DNA of 64,000 bases, from contig JBIQHD010000008.1 of NCBI GenBank assembly GCA_044508835.1, positions 91,861 through 155,860 of the forward strand. Direction: 5' to 3'. Within the stretch, counting starts at the first letter, position 1; every line of letters starts with the position of its first letter. This DNA comes from JAKFDI01 sp044508835. GTDB lineage: Bacteria > Pseudomonadota > Gammaproteobacteria > Burkholderiales > Burkholderiaceae_C. A program made the translations under genes and the position numbers. Positions 53,218 through 63,192 of the stretch are shown one piece after another. The notes beneath the pieces were generated by a model, which worked only from the letters and a program-made list of their open reading frames with translations, was not told where the DNA came from and ran no database searches.

Positions 53218-53577
53218 CGGGACTCGTTCGCCGCGCAGCGCGGCCCCGCTTCGCAGCAACGGCCATGCCCGCGAAGGGATCGATTGCCCCCGCCCGTGCA
53301 CCACGATGCGAAATGGCTTAAGGTCGGGCGCATGTGCTTCCCTGCCTTCCCCGCCCCTGCCGACGCCGCGCGCACGCGGCTCGTCGCTGCGCGCGCGGAC
53401 CGGCCGGCCAAGGCCTGGCGGAGCACGGCGCTCCCCCGCTTACTCGCCGCGCATTCCTAGCCCGGCGATCCAACCCCCTCCCTTCTCGCGCAACTCCTGG
53501 ATCGCCGGGCCAAGCCCCCGGCGCTTCGGCGTGCACGCGGCCTCCGGCCGGCGTCCGCCCCCTCCGAGGAGTGCTTC
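53218..53577. other. Divergent intergenic region
   Basis: These 360 bases separate the PBP gene from uspA. They contain the minus-strand sigma-54-like element at 53256. The plus-strand side shows only a GAGGAG ribosome site before uspA; no clear promoter or RNA is recognised. Confidence 0.4.
53256..53269 (-). promoter_or_regulatory. Sigma-54 promoter candidate for PBP gene
   Basis: The minus strand reads GGCATGGCCGTTGC followed by T, one of the best matches. The predicted leader is about 27 bases. Confidence 0.66.
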
Positions 53578-54561
53578 GTGGAAGCCGTCTTGCAAGCCCC
53601 CCGTCCGTCGACGGCCGTCGACGCCCCCCGCCCGGCCCTGCCCGGCTTCGGCCCGCTGCTGGCGGCCACCGATTTCTCCGTCCATGGCGCACGCGCCGTG
53701 GAGCGCGCCGCGCGGCTGGCGCGCGAGCACGGCGTGCCGCTCACGCTGATGCACGTGGTCGCGCCCACGCGCGAGCTGTTCGCGCCGGCCACGCTGGACA
53801 CCGGCCTGCGCATGTCGCAGGCGCGGGTGATGCTCGCGCGCACCGCCCGCGGCGTGCGCCGCGCCCACGGCATCGAGGTCGCGACCCGGCTGCACGAGGG
53901 GCCGGTGCGGGGGCAGATCCTCGCGCGCGCCGCGCGCAGCGGCCTGCTGGTGATCGGCCACGGCGGCGGCAACCCGCTCGCCGACTGGCTGCTCGGCAGC
54001 CAGGCCGACCGCCTGCTCAACAGCCTGCGCCGGCCGATGCTGGTGGTCAAGGGCGAGGCGCGCCGGCCCTATCGCCGGGTCGTCGTGCCGGTGGACCTGT
54101 CGGGCCTGGGCAGCGCGGCCCTGCGCGCCGCGGCGCGGCTGCTGCCCGAGGCGGCGATCGACCTGGTGCACGTGCTCGGCCACGGCCACGCCGGCTGGAT
54201 GCGGCGCGCCGACGTCGACCCCGCCGTGATCGCCGCCTACCGCGCCCGCGACGCGCAGCGCGCCGAGAACGAGCTGCGCCGCATCGCCGACGCCGCGGGC
54301 CACCCGCGCGCGCAGATCCGCGCCTCGCTGCGCCACGGCGACACGCTGCGCGCGGTGCTCGACCGCGAGCGCGACGCCAACGCCGAGCTCGTGGTGCTGG
54401 TGCACGACGAGCCCTCGCCCTGGCGCGACTTCCTGCTCGGCAGCCTGACGCGCCGGCTGATCGCCGCCGTGCGCGCCGACGTGCTGGTGCTGCCGCGCGC
54501 GGCGCTGCACCCGTTCACGGCCGCGGCCGAGGGGCGGCCGACGCGTCTGGCGCGGGCGTGA
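53578..54561 (+). CDS. Tandem universal stress protein
   Basis: A 327-residue protein with two Usp domains in tandem. The first (about 25-160) has LLAATDFSVHGARAVERA, VIGHGGGN and the second (about 165-315) RVVVPVDLSGLGSAALRAA. GTG 53578 follows a GAGGAG site. Usp proteins bind nucleotides and help survival under stress. It is followed by a terminator that is also a widespread repeat. Confidence 0.88.
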   Translation: MEAVLQAPRPSTAVDAPRPALPGFGPLLAATDFSVHGARAVERAARLAREHGVPLTLMHVVAPTRELFAPATLDTGLRMSQARVMLARTARGVRRAHGIEVATRLHEGPVRGQILARAARSGLLVIGHGGGNPLADWLLGSQADRLLNSLRRPMLVVKGEARRPYRRVVVPVDLSGLGSAALRAAARLLPEAAIDLVHVLGHGHAGWMRRADVDPAVIAAYRARDAQRAENELRRIADAAGHPRAQIRASLRHGDTLRAVLDRERDANAELVVLVHDEPSPWRDFLLGSLTRRLIAAVRADVLVLPRAALHPFTAAAEGRPTRLARA

Positions 54562-54574
54562 GGGGCACCCCCTT

Positions 54575-54618
54575 CCGTTCGCCCTGACCCTTCGACAGGC
54601 TCAGTGCGAACGGTTTTT
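54575..54618 (+). terminator. Repeat-derived terminator after uspA
   Basis: CCGTTCGC and GCGAACGG form a stem around an interrupted TTCGACAGGCTCAG segment, a form common in many bacterial genomes as a dispersed repeat. Six T follow on the plus strand, so it can terminate uspA. Confidence 0.7.
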
Positions 54619-54651
54619 TGCGAGCGGTTACCCGAGCGGTTCTCCGGCAAC

Positions 54652-56091
54652 TCAGACGTTCATCACCGCCACGGCACGTGCGTTGAGGTAGGCCTCCACC
54701 GCCTCCGGCCCGCCCTCGGAGCCGTAGCCCGAGTCCTTGATGCCGCCGAAGGGCATCTCGGCCGAGGGCAGGGCGGGCATGTTGATCCACAGCATGCCCA
54801 CCTCGACGCGGCGCGCCAGCAGGTCGGCGTTCTTCAGCGAGCGCGTGAAGGCGTAGCCCGCCAGGCCGTAGGGCAGGCGGTTGGACTCGGCGATGGCCTC
54901 GTCCAGCGTGTCGAAGCCGCGGATGGCCGCCAGCGGGCCGAAGGGCTCGTCATTGAACACCTTCGCCTCGCGCGGCACGTCGGCCAGGATGGTCGGCTGC
55001 CAGAAGTTGCCCGTCTCGCCGATGCGCTCGCCGCCGGCCAGCAGGGTGGCGCCGCGCTGCAGGGCGTCCTGCGTCAGCTCGGCCATGGCGGTGAGCCGGC
55101 GCGGGTTGGCCAGCGGCCCCATCTGCGTGCCCTCGGCAAGGCCCTCGCCGACCTTCAGGCCCTTGGCATGCGCGGCCAGCGCGGCGGCGAAGTCGCGGCG
55201 GATGCTCTCGTGCACCAGGAAGCGCGTGGGCGAGATGCACACCTGCCCGGCGTTGCGGAACTTGGCGGCGCCGGCGGACTTGACGGCCAGCGCGATGTCG
55301 GCGTCCTCGGCCACGATCACCGGCGCATGGCCGCCCAACTCCATGGTCACGCGCTTCATGTGCTGGCCGGCCAGCGCGGCCAGCTGCTTGCCCACGGCCG
55401 TGGAGCCGGTGAAGGTGATCTTGCGGATCACCGGGTGCGGGATGAGGTAGCCCGAGATCTCCGCCGGGTTGCCGTAGACGAGGCCGAGCACGCCCGGCGG
55501 CAGGCCGGCGTCGGCGAAGGCGCGGATCAGCGCCGCGGGCGCCGCCGGCGTCTCCTCGGCCGCCTTGACCAGCATCGAGCAGCCGGCGGCGAGCGCGGCG
55601 CCGACCTTGCGCACCACCTGGTTGATCGGGAAGTTCCAGGGCGTGAACGCCGCCACCGGGCCGACCGGGTCCTTCAGCACCATCTGGCGCAGCGCGAGAC
55701 TGCCGCGGGAGGGCACGATGCGGCCGTAGACGCGGAAGCCCTCCTCGGCGAACCACTCGATGATGTCGGCCGCGGCCATCGCCTCGATCCTGGCCTCGGC
55801 CAGCGGCTTGCCCTGCTCCTGCGTCAGCACCTGGGCGATCTCGGCGGCGCGCTCGCGCATCAGGGCGGCGGCGCCGCGCATGATCTTGCTGCGGGCGGCG
55901 GCGGTCATGTCGCGCCAGGTCTCGAAGCCCTGCTGCGCGGCCGCCAGCGCACGGTCCAGGTCGGCGCGGCCGGCGTGGGCCACGCGGCCGATCTCGGCCC
56001 CGGTGGCCGGGTTGACGACGGGCAGGGTGCGGCCGTCGGCGGCGTCCTGCCACTGGCCGGCGATGAACAGTTGGGTGTGCGGGTAGGTCAT
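54652..56091 (-). CDS. gabD: NAD(P)-dependent succinate-semialdehyde dehydrogenase
   Basis: A 479-residue aldehyde dehydrogenase that oxidises succinate semialdehyde to succinate. The active-site Glu is in MELGGHAPV and Cys in NAGQVCISPTR; PWNFPINQVVRKVGAALAAG and FTGSTAVGKQLA are the cofactor-binding stretches. The sequence resembles the GabD subgroup. ATG 56091 gives a full-length enzyme. The neighbours do not include gabT, so the exact substrate is by similarity. Confidence 0.85.
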   Translation of the reverse strand: MTYPHTQLFIAGQWQDAADGRTLPVVNPATGAEIGRVAHAGRADLDRALAAAQQGFETWRDMTAAARSKIMRGAAALMRERAAEIAQVLTQEQGKPLAEARIEAMAAADIIEWFAEEGFRVYGRIVPSRGSLALRQMVLKDPVGPVAAFTPWNFPINQVVRKVGAALAAGCSMLVKAAEETPAAPAALIRAFADAGLPPGVLGLVYGNPAEISGYLIPHPVIRKITFTGSTAVGKQLAALAGQHMKRVTMELGGHAPVIVAEDADIALAVKSAGAAKFRNAGQVCISPTRFLVHESIRRDFAAALAAHAKGLKVGEGLAEGTQMGPLANPRRLTAMAELTQDALQRGATLLAGGERIGETGNFWQPTILADVPREAKVFNDEPFGPLAAIRGFDTLDEAIAESNRLPYGLAGYAFTRSLKNADLLARRVEVGMLWINMPALPSAEMPFGGIKDSGYGSEGGPEAVEAYLNARAVAVMNV

Positions 56092-56182
56092 GGGTGCGTC
56101 CGATGGCTGTCGAGGGGAAAACAGCCATTGTGCGGCGCACCGCCCGGCCCTGCGCGCGCCGGGGGTCCGCGGGCGGGAAGCT

Positions 56183-57001
56183 TCAGCCCGCGCGGGCGAC
56201 GGCGGCCTCGATCTGCTCCTTCACGCGGCGCGTGCCGCGCAGCACCAGCACCTCGTCGAGGTCGGCCTGCGGCGCCACGGCATGGGCCACGGCGTCGAGC
56301 GTGTCGGGGTCGGTCATGAGCGCGTTCGCCAGCGCCGACAGCGCGCAGATGGCGCGCCGCGGCACCTGCATCGGCAGCTCGCGCGTGGTGTTCACGATCA
56401 CGTGGAAGCGCACGCTGTGCACCGCGGCCGGGGCGAGGCCCCAGGTCTCGCACAGCGCGGCGCCCAGCGCGTCGTGGCTGACGCCGAATTCCTGGTGCTC
56501 GAGGAACAGCAGCTCCTCGTCGTTGCGGGCGATCTTGAGCAGCGGCCCGTAGCGCTCGGGCGCGTGGCGGAACAGCACCGCCTTGCCGCATTCCTCGAAC
56601 AGCCCCGCGGAGTGCGCCGCCCACGGGTCGACGCCCAGCGCCGAGCCGATGCGGCCCATCAGCAGGCCGCGCACGCTGGCGCGCTCCCACACCGGCTCGA
56701 GCTCGGGCGCGGCGGGAAAGACGGCGCGCAGCCCCATCTCGAAGGTGACGGAGGCCACCTCGCGCGTGCCGAGGTAGGTGATCGCCTGCTGCACCGTCTG
56801 CACCCGCCCGGCCAGGCCGTAGAGCGAGGAGTTCACCGCCTTGAGCACCGCCGAGGCGAGCGCCATGTCGGACTCGATCAGCGCGCCCACCGCCTGCATG
56901 TTCACGTCCTCGTCGGCCAGCAGCAGCGACAGCTTCACCAGCGACTCCGGCTGGGCCGGCACGTCGATGTTCAGGGAGCGAAGGGCGGCGTCGACGGGCA
57001 T
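56183..57001 (-). CDS. HDOD-domain protein
   Basis: A 272-residue protein with an HDOD domain over most of its length (LVKLSLLLADEDVNMQAVG, ESDMALASAVLKAVNSSLYGL, TYLGTREVASVTFEMGLR). HDOD proteins are catalytically impaired HD-GYP relatives used in signalling. ATG 57001 begins the domain. It is a single gene between gabD and the second TSUP gene. The signal pathway is unknown. Confidence 0.88.
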   Translation of the reverse strand: MPVDAALRSLNIDVPAQPESLVKLSLLLADEDVNMQAVGALIESDMALASAVLKAVNSSLYGLAGRVQTVQQAITYLGTREVASVTFEMGLRAVFPAAPELEPVWERASVRGLLMGRIGSALGVDPWAAHSAGLFEECGKAVLFRHAPERYGPLLKIARNDEELLFLEHQEFGVSHDALGAALCETWGLAPAAVHSVRFHVIVNTTRELPMQVPRRAICALSALANALMTDPDTLDAVAHAVAPQADLDEVLVLRGTRRVKEQIEAAVARAG

Positions 57002-57113
57002 GGCGGAGTTCCTGGCTCGAAGGGTTCGGGCGTCGATTGGATGCTACGCGGCAGGCCCCGGCACGATGGGCCGAATAGCCCTGGCGCCGGCCCGCTGTTC
57101 GGGTCTTGGCGGC

Positions 57114-57878
57114 TCAGCCGGCGGCGAACGCGTCATGGCCCGTCTTCAGGATCAGCGCCGACACCACCACGATGAAGGCCACGCGCACGAAGCCCGCGCC
57201 GTGCTTGAGCGCCAGCCGCGTGCCGAACAGGCTGCCGACCACGTTGGCCACCGCCATCACCACGGCGAAGTGCCACCACACGTGGCCCTTGGCGGCGAAC
57301 AGCACCAGCGCCGCCACGTTGGTGGCGGTGTTGAGCAGCTTGGCGCTGGCCGAGGCGTTGAGGAAGTCGTAGCCCAAGAGGCGCACGAACAGGAAGACGA
57401 AGAAGCTGCCCGTGCCCGGGCCGAAGAAGCCGTCGTAGAAGCCCACCACCGCGCCGATGGCGCTGGCCGCGAGCGCCTGCCGCCGCCCGGCCAGCAGCGG
57501 CGCGTGGTGGCGCCCGAGGTCCTTCTTCGCCACCGTGTAGACCAGCACCGCCAGCAGGATGAAGGGCAGCGCCCGGCGCAGGCCCTCGGCGCTGACCAGC
57601 GTCACCGTCCACGCCCCGGCGAAGCTGCCCAGGAGCGCCGCCGTGGCGGCCGGCAGCATGGCGCTCCAGCTCATCTGCACCCGCCGCGCGTACTGCACCG
57701 TGGCCCAGGCCGTGCCCCAGACCGCGCCGCCCTTGTTGGTGCCGAACAGCGTGGCCGGCGCGGCGTTCGGGAACACGCTGAACAGCGCCGGCACGAGGAT
57801 CAGCCCGCCGCCGCCGACGATGGCGTCGACGAAGCCGGCGAACAGCGAGGCGAGCGCGAGGACGGCGAAATCGAGCAT
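57114..57878 (-). CDS. TSUP (TauE/SafE) family permease, second copy
   Basis: A 254-residue permease with the classical YfcA-type motifs: FAGFVDAIVGGGGLILVPAL, GTNKGGAVWGT and GFYDGFFGPGTGSFFVFLFV. About eight hydrophobic segments are seen. ATG 57878 is chosen; a longer frame would run into the terminator upstream. It is preceded by a structured leader with a terminator (57932-58096), which suggests control by attenuation. The substrate may be an organic or sulfur-containing anion. Confidence 0.9.
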   Translation of the reverse strand: MLDFAVLALASLFAGFVDAIVGGGGLILVPALFSVFPNAAPATLFGTNKGGAVWGTAWATVQYARRVQMSWSAMLPAATAALLGSFAGAWTVTLVSAEGLRRALPFILLAVLVYTVAKKDLGRHHAPLLAGRRQALAASAIGAVVGFYDGFFGPGTGSFFVFLFVRLLGYDFLNASASAKLLNTATNVAALVLFAAKGHVWWHFAVVMAVANVVGSLFGTRLALKHGAGFVRVAFIVVVSALILKTGHDAFAAG

Positions 57879-57931
57879 GGCGGGCGCTCGTGTGCGCGCC
57901 ACGGGCCGGGGATGGGAGTGGGGGAATGGAA

Positions 57932-57962
57932 AAAGGGCGCCGGCTCGACGCCAGCGCCCTTT
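57932..57962 (-). terminator. Terminator/attenuator in TSUP leader
   Basis: On the minus strand AAAGGGCGC pairs with GCGCCCTTT (with an inner GG/CC pair pair set), followed by TTCC. It lies 54 bases before the TSUP ATG, with no gene upstream on this strand, so it most likely acts on the TSUP leader transcript. Confidence 0.7.
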
Positions 57963-58096
57963 CATTTTGGCATCGACCCCTGAAGGGCCGGTGGCCGCGG
58001 CGGCGGGCTGTTGGGCCGTTGCCGCGAACTTGTCTCCTCGGACCCCCGCCTGTGCGAGGCGCCACGAAGGTGCCTGCCGCGAGTGGTCCGCACTCT
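57963..58096 (-). promoter_or_regulatory. Structured leader, candidate riboswitch upstream of TSUP gene
   Basis: On the minus strand this leader has a hairpin at 58057-58075 (AGGCACC/GGCGCCU with one mismatch), an inverted repeat GAGTG-N5-CACTC at 58081-58095, and a CGCGGC/GCCGCG stem enclosing GGCCCAACAG, preceded by GAGACAAGUU. It runs into the terminator at 57932. The internal loops resemble my recollection of the NMT1 (xanthine) riboswitch, which is known upstream of COG0730/TSUP permeases. The class assignment is tentative. Confidence 0.45.
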
Positions 58097-58289
58097 AGGC
58101 GCGCCTGCCGCAGCGCAGCATCGGGAATTTCCCTGCGCGCGGGCCGGGGGTTTCCACGCGTGTGCCCCCCGCCGCCATGGCCCGTGCGATGGCCCGCCGC
58201 CCCTCCCGCGCTGGCTCCTTCGAGCGATGCCGCGGGCGGCGGCGCGGCCGACACTGGCCGCCATCGATCCCGCCGCCAGGAGTGCCCCG

Positions 58290-59249
58290 ATGAACGAACC
58301 CATCCCCTTCCCGTCCCGCACGATGCCGCCGCTGCGCCTCGGCCACCTCGTCTTCTCGGTGCGCCGGCCCGAGCGCTGGCAGCGCTTCTGCACCGACATG
58401 CTGGGCCTGCCGGCGCCGGTGGCCAACCTCGACGGCAGCCTCGGCTTCCAGGTGGACGACGCGGCGCAGCGGCTGATCGTCACCGAGGGCCGCGCCGACG
58501 ACCTGCAGGTGCTGGGCCTGGAATGCGCCGACGACTTCGCCCTCGACGCGGTGCTGCTGCGCGTGCGCGCGGCCGGCGTGCCGGTCGTGCCCTCGGACGC
58601 CGCCCTGCGCGAGGCGCGCCGCGTGCGCCGCCTGGTGCGCCTGCTCGACCCGGCCGGCAACGTCGTCGAGCTGACCACCGGCCCGCAGCTCGCCGCGCGG
58701 GGCTTCGCGTCCGAGGCGGTGCCGGGGGGCTTTCGCACCGGCGAGCTGGGCCTCGGCCACGTGGCGCTGATCGCCCGCGACATGGCGGCGATGCAGGACT
58801 TCTACGGCCGCGTGCTCGGCTTCGGCCTGAGCGAGCGCCTCGAATCGAAGACCGGCCCGATCGAGGTGCACGGCGAGTTCATGCACTGCAACCGCCGCCA
58901 CCATTCGCTGGCGCTGTTCGACCTGCCGATGCGCAAGCGCCTGCACCACTTCATGCTGCAGGCCAACGAGATGTCGGACGTCGGCCGCGCCTTCGACCGC
59001 GCCCGGCGCCTGCGCGTGCCGCTGAGCCTCGGGCTCGGCCAGCACCCGGACCCGGACGGCACCTTCTCCTTCTACGCCGCCACGCCCTCGGGCTTCGACT
59101 TCGAGATCGGCGCCGGCGGCAAGGAGATCGAGCCGGCCGGCTGGGTGGCGCGCCGCACCGGCGTGACCAGCGCCTGGGGCCACAAGCCCCAGGTGCGGCT
59201 GCAGCTCAGGATGGCGGCCGAGCTCATCGCCTCTCGCCTGGCGGCCTGA
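58290..59249 (+). CDS. Extradiol ring-cleavage dioxygenase-like VOC protein
   Basis: A 319-residue two-module VOC protein resembling BphC/catechol 2,3-dioxygenase type I. The iron ligands of the C-terminal module appear as His in LGHVALI, His in RLHHFML and Glu in FDFEIG. The N-terminal module (about 10-130) lacks these, as usual. ATG 58290 has an AGGAG ribosome site. It is divergent from the TSUP gene and convergent with an aromatic-type aldehyde dehydrogenase, which suggests aromatic catabolism. Confidence 0.85.
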   Translation: MNEPIPFPSRTMPPLRLGHLVFSVRRPERWQRFCTDMLGLPAPVANLDGSLGFQVDDAAQRLIVTEGRADDLQVLGLECADDFALDAVLLRVRAAGVPVVPSDAALREARRVRRLVRLLDPAGNVVELTTGPQLAARGFASEAVPGGFRTGELGLGHVALIARDMAAMQDFYGRVLGFGLSERLESKTGPIEVHGEFMHCNRRHHSLALFDLPMRKRLHHFMLQANEMSDVGRAFDRARRLRVPLSLGLGQHPDPDGTFSFYAATPSGFDFEIGAGGKEIEPAGWVARRTGVTSAWGHKPQVRLQLRMAAELIASRLAA

Positions 59250-59259
59250 GAACCCGCGG

Positions 59260-60711
59260 CTAGAACGGGTAGTGCCGCGGCGTCGTCTGCACGGTGATCC
59301 AGCGCAGCTCGGTGAACTCGGCGATGCCCGCCTTGCCGCCGAAGCGCCCGTAGCCGCTGCCCTTGACGCCGCCGAAGGGCATCTGGGCCTCGTCGTGCAC
59401 CGTCGGGCCGTTGACGTGGCAGATGCCCGACTCGATGCGCGCGGCCACGTTCATCGCCCGCGCCACGTCGCGGCCGAACACCGCCGCCGACAGGCCGAAC
59501 TCGTTGTCGTTGGCGCAGGCCACGGCCTCCTCCACGCCGTCGACGCGCACCACCGCCTTCACCGGCGCGAAGGTCTCGATGCGGTAGATGTCCATCGCGG
59601 GCGTGACGTGGTCGAGCACGGTGGCGGGCATCAGCGTGCTGTCGGCCCTGCCGCCGCACACCAGCCTGGCGCCCTTGGCGAGCGCGTCGTCGATGAGCGC
59701 GTTGCAGCGCTGCACCGTGACGGCGTCGGCCACCGAGCCCAGCACCACCGGCCCCTTGCGCGGGTCGCCCAGCGGCAGCGCCTGCGCCTTGGCGGCGAAC
59801 TTGGCGACGAACTCGTCGGCCACCTTCCGGTCGACGATGATGCGCTCGGTCGACATGCAGATCTGCCCCGAGTTGGCGAAGGCGCCGAAGGCCGCGCCGT
59901 TCACCGCCGCGTCGAGGTCGGCGTCGTCCAGCACCAGCAGCGGCGCCTTGCCGCCGAGCTCCAGCACCACGGGCTTGAGGTACTTCGCGCAGGTGCCGGC
60001 GATGATCCGGCCCACCTTGGTGGAGCCGGTGAAGTTCACCCGCCGCACCGCCGGGTGCGCCACCATCGCCTCGACCACCGCGCCCGCGTCGGCCGGCGCG
60101 TTGGTGACGAAGTTGACGACGCCCGGCGGCAGGCCGGCCTCCTGCAGCGCCTCGATGATCAGGCCGTGCGTGGCCGGGCACAGCTCCGAGCCCTTGAGGA
60201 TCACGGTGTTGCCGCAGGCCAGCGGCGTGGCGATGGCGCGCACGCCCAGGATCACCGGCGCGTTCCACGGCGCGATGCCCAGCACCACGCCGGCCGGCTG
60301 GCGCACGCCCATGGCGAGGCTGCCCGGCACGTCGGAGGGGATCAGCTCGCCCGAGATCTGCGTGGTGAGCGCCGCCGCCTCCAGCAGCATGCCGGCGGCC
60401 AGGTGCACGTTGAAGCCGGCCCACATGGCGCTGGCGCCGGTCTCGCCGGCCATGGCCTCGGTGAAGGCGGGTGCGCGGGCTTCGAGCGCGTGCGCGGCCT
60501 TCATCAGCAGCGCGCGGCGCTCGCCGGGGCCCAGGGCCGCCCAGGCGGGGAAGGCCTTGGCCGCGGCCTCGACGGCGGCGACCGCGTCCTGCGGCGTGGC
60601 CGCCGGCGCGCGGGTGGCGACTTCGCCGGACAGCGGGTTGCGGCGCTCGAAGGTGGCGCCGCTGCGCGCCTTCACACGTTCGCCGTCGATCAGCATCGTG
60701 ATGTCGGACAT
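59260..60711 (-). CDS. Aldehyde dehydrogenase (salicylaldehyde/vanillin type)
   Basis: A 483-residue NAD(P)-dependent aldehyde dehydrogenase. The catalytic Glu is in LELGGKAP and Cys in NSGQICMSTER; PWNAPVILGVRAIA and FTGSTKVGRII bind the cofactor. The overall pattern is of the DoxF/NahF/Vdh group acting on aromatic aldehydes. ATG 60711 gives full length. It lies 16 bases upstream-to-downstream from livF on the same strand, so it may share the liv transcript. Confidence 0.85.
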   Translation of the reverse strand: MSDITMLIDGERVKARSGATFERRNPLSGEVATRAPAATPQDAVAAVEAAAKAFPAWAALGPGERRALLMKAAHALEARAPAFTEAMAGETGASAMWAGFNVHLAAGMLLEAAALTTQISGELIPSDVPGSLAMGVRQPAGVVLGIAPWNAPVILGVRAIATPLACGNTVILKGSELCPATHGLIIEALQEAGLPPGVVNFVTNAPADAGAVVEAMVAHPAVRRVNFTGSTKVGRIIAGTCAKYLKPVVLELGGKAPLLVLDDADLDAAVNGAAFGAFANSGQICMSTERIIVDRKVADEFVAKFAAKAQALPLGDPRKGPVVLGSVADAVTVQRCNALIDDALAKGARLVCGGRADSTLMPATVLDHVTPAMDIYRIETFAPVKAVVRVDGVEEAVACANDNEFGLSAAVFGRDVARAMNVAARIESGICHVNGPTVHDEAQMPFGGVKGSGYGRFGGKAGIAEFTELRWITVQTTPRHYPF

Positions 60712-60727
60712 GACTTCTCTCCTGGGT

Positions 60728-61465
<738 letters not shown>

Positions 61466-61480
61466 TTCGAGACCTCCGTG

Positions 61481-61525
61481 CTTCGCACTGCAGTGCGAGC
61501 CCCCTTCGGGGCGGCCGTGCGGGGG
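61481..61525. repeat. Palindromic repeat between livG and livF
   Basis: A perfect CGCACTGCAGTGCG palindrome (61484-61497) is followed by a CCCCTTCGGGG hairpin. This form resembles dispersed Burkholderiales repeats. It sits in the only gap within the liv operon. Confidence 0.6.
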
Positions 61526-61526
61526 C

Positions 61527-62262
<736 letters not shown>

Positions 62263-62270
<8 letters not shown>

Positions 62271-63192
62271 CGCGGCCTCCGCGCGCCGCGAACCAGCCGC
62301 GCAGCGTCTCGCGGCGCAGGCTGCCCAGGCCGTCGGGCAGGTACATCACCGACAGGATCAGCAGCAGCCCCAGCGCCATCATGTAGGCCTGCGGCAGCTG
62401 CAGCCGCAGCGTCTCGGCCAGCACGCTGAACACCACCGCCGCCGCGACCGGGCCCCACAGCGTGGCGGCGCCGCCGATCAGCGCGATCAGCACGGTCTGG
62501 AAGCCGATGAAGGGATTGAACACCGTCACCGGGTCGATATACGTCCAGCGCACCGCCATCGCCGCGCCCGCCGCGCCGGCGAAGGCGGCGGTGAGGGCGA
62601 AGCCGAGCGTCTTCACCCAGCGCGTGGGCACGCCCAGCGTCTGCGCGCGCTGCTCGTCGGCGCCGATGCCCGCCAGCGCCAGGCCGAAGCGGCTGCGCCG
62701 CACGGCCATCGCGGTGGCCACGGCGCCCGCCGCGATCGCCAGCAGCGTGAAGTACACGGTGCGGTCGTCGGGCACCACCGCGAGCACGCGGCCGACGGTG
62801 CCGGTGACCTGCTTCTCGAAGTAGGTGACGGCGTGGCGGATCAGCTCCGTCATGCCGAAGGTCAGCACCGCGAAGTACGTGCCGCGCAGGTGCAGCACGG
62901 CAGCGCCCATGACCAGCGCGACAGCCGCGGCGACGGCGGCGCCGAGCGCGATGACCAGCGGCCAGGGCAACTGCTCCAGCGTCAGCGCGCTGGCGTAGGC
63001 GCCGATGCCGAAGAAGGCCGAGGTCGCCAGCGACAGGTAGCGCGTGCTGCCGCAGAACACGCTCCAGCTCGACGCCAGCGCCACGTACATCAGGCAGGCC
63101 ATCGCCAGCGACAGCGCGAACTCGCCCACCAGGGCCGGCAGCAGCGCGGCGCCGGCGGCGAGCAGCGCCAGGAGGATCGCGTCGCGCTTCAT
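62263..63192 (-). CDS. livM: ABC transporter permease LivM
   Basis: A 309-residue permease with about eight to ten hydrophobic segments and the LivM pattern (SLATSAFFGIGAYASALT, RGTYFAVLTFGMTELI, EQRAQTLGVPTRWVKTLGF). The ATG overlaps the livH stop by 4 bases. It forms the membrane pore with LivH. Confidence 0.92.

Noticed and set aside
58141..58160. GGGAATTTCCC palindrome upstream of the dioxygenase-like gene as an operator
   Set aside because: It is a single 11-base palindrome without a second copy or a neighbouring regulator gene.
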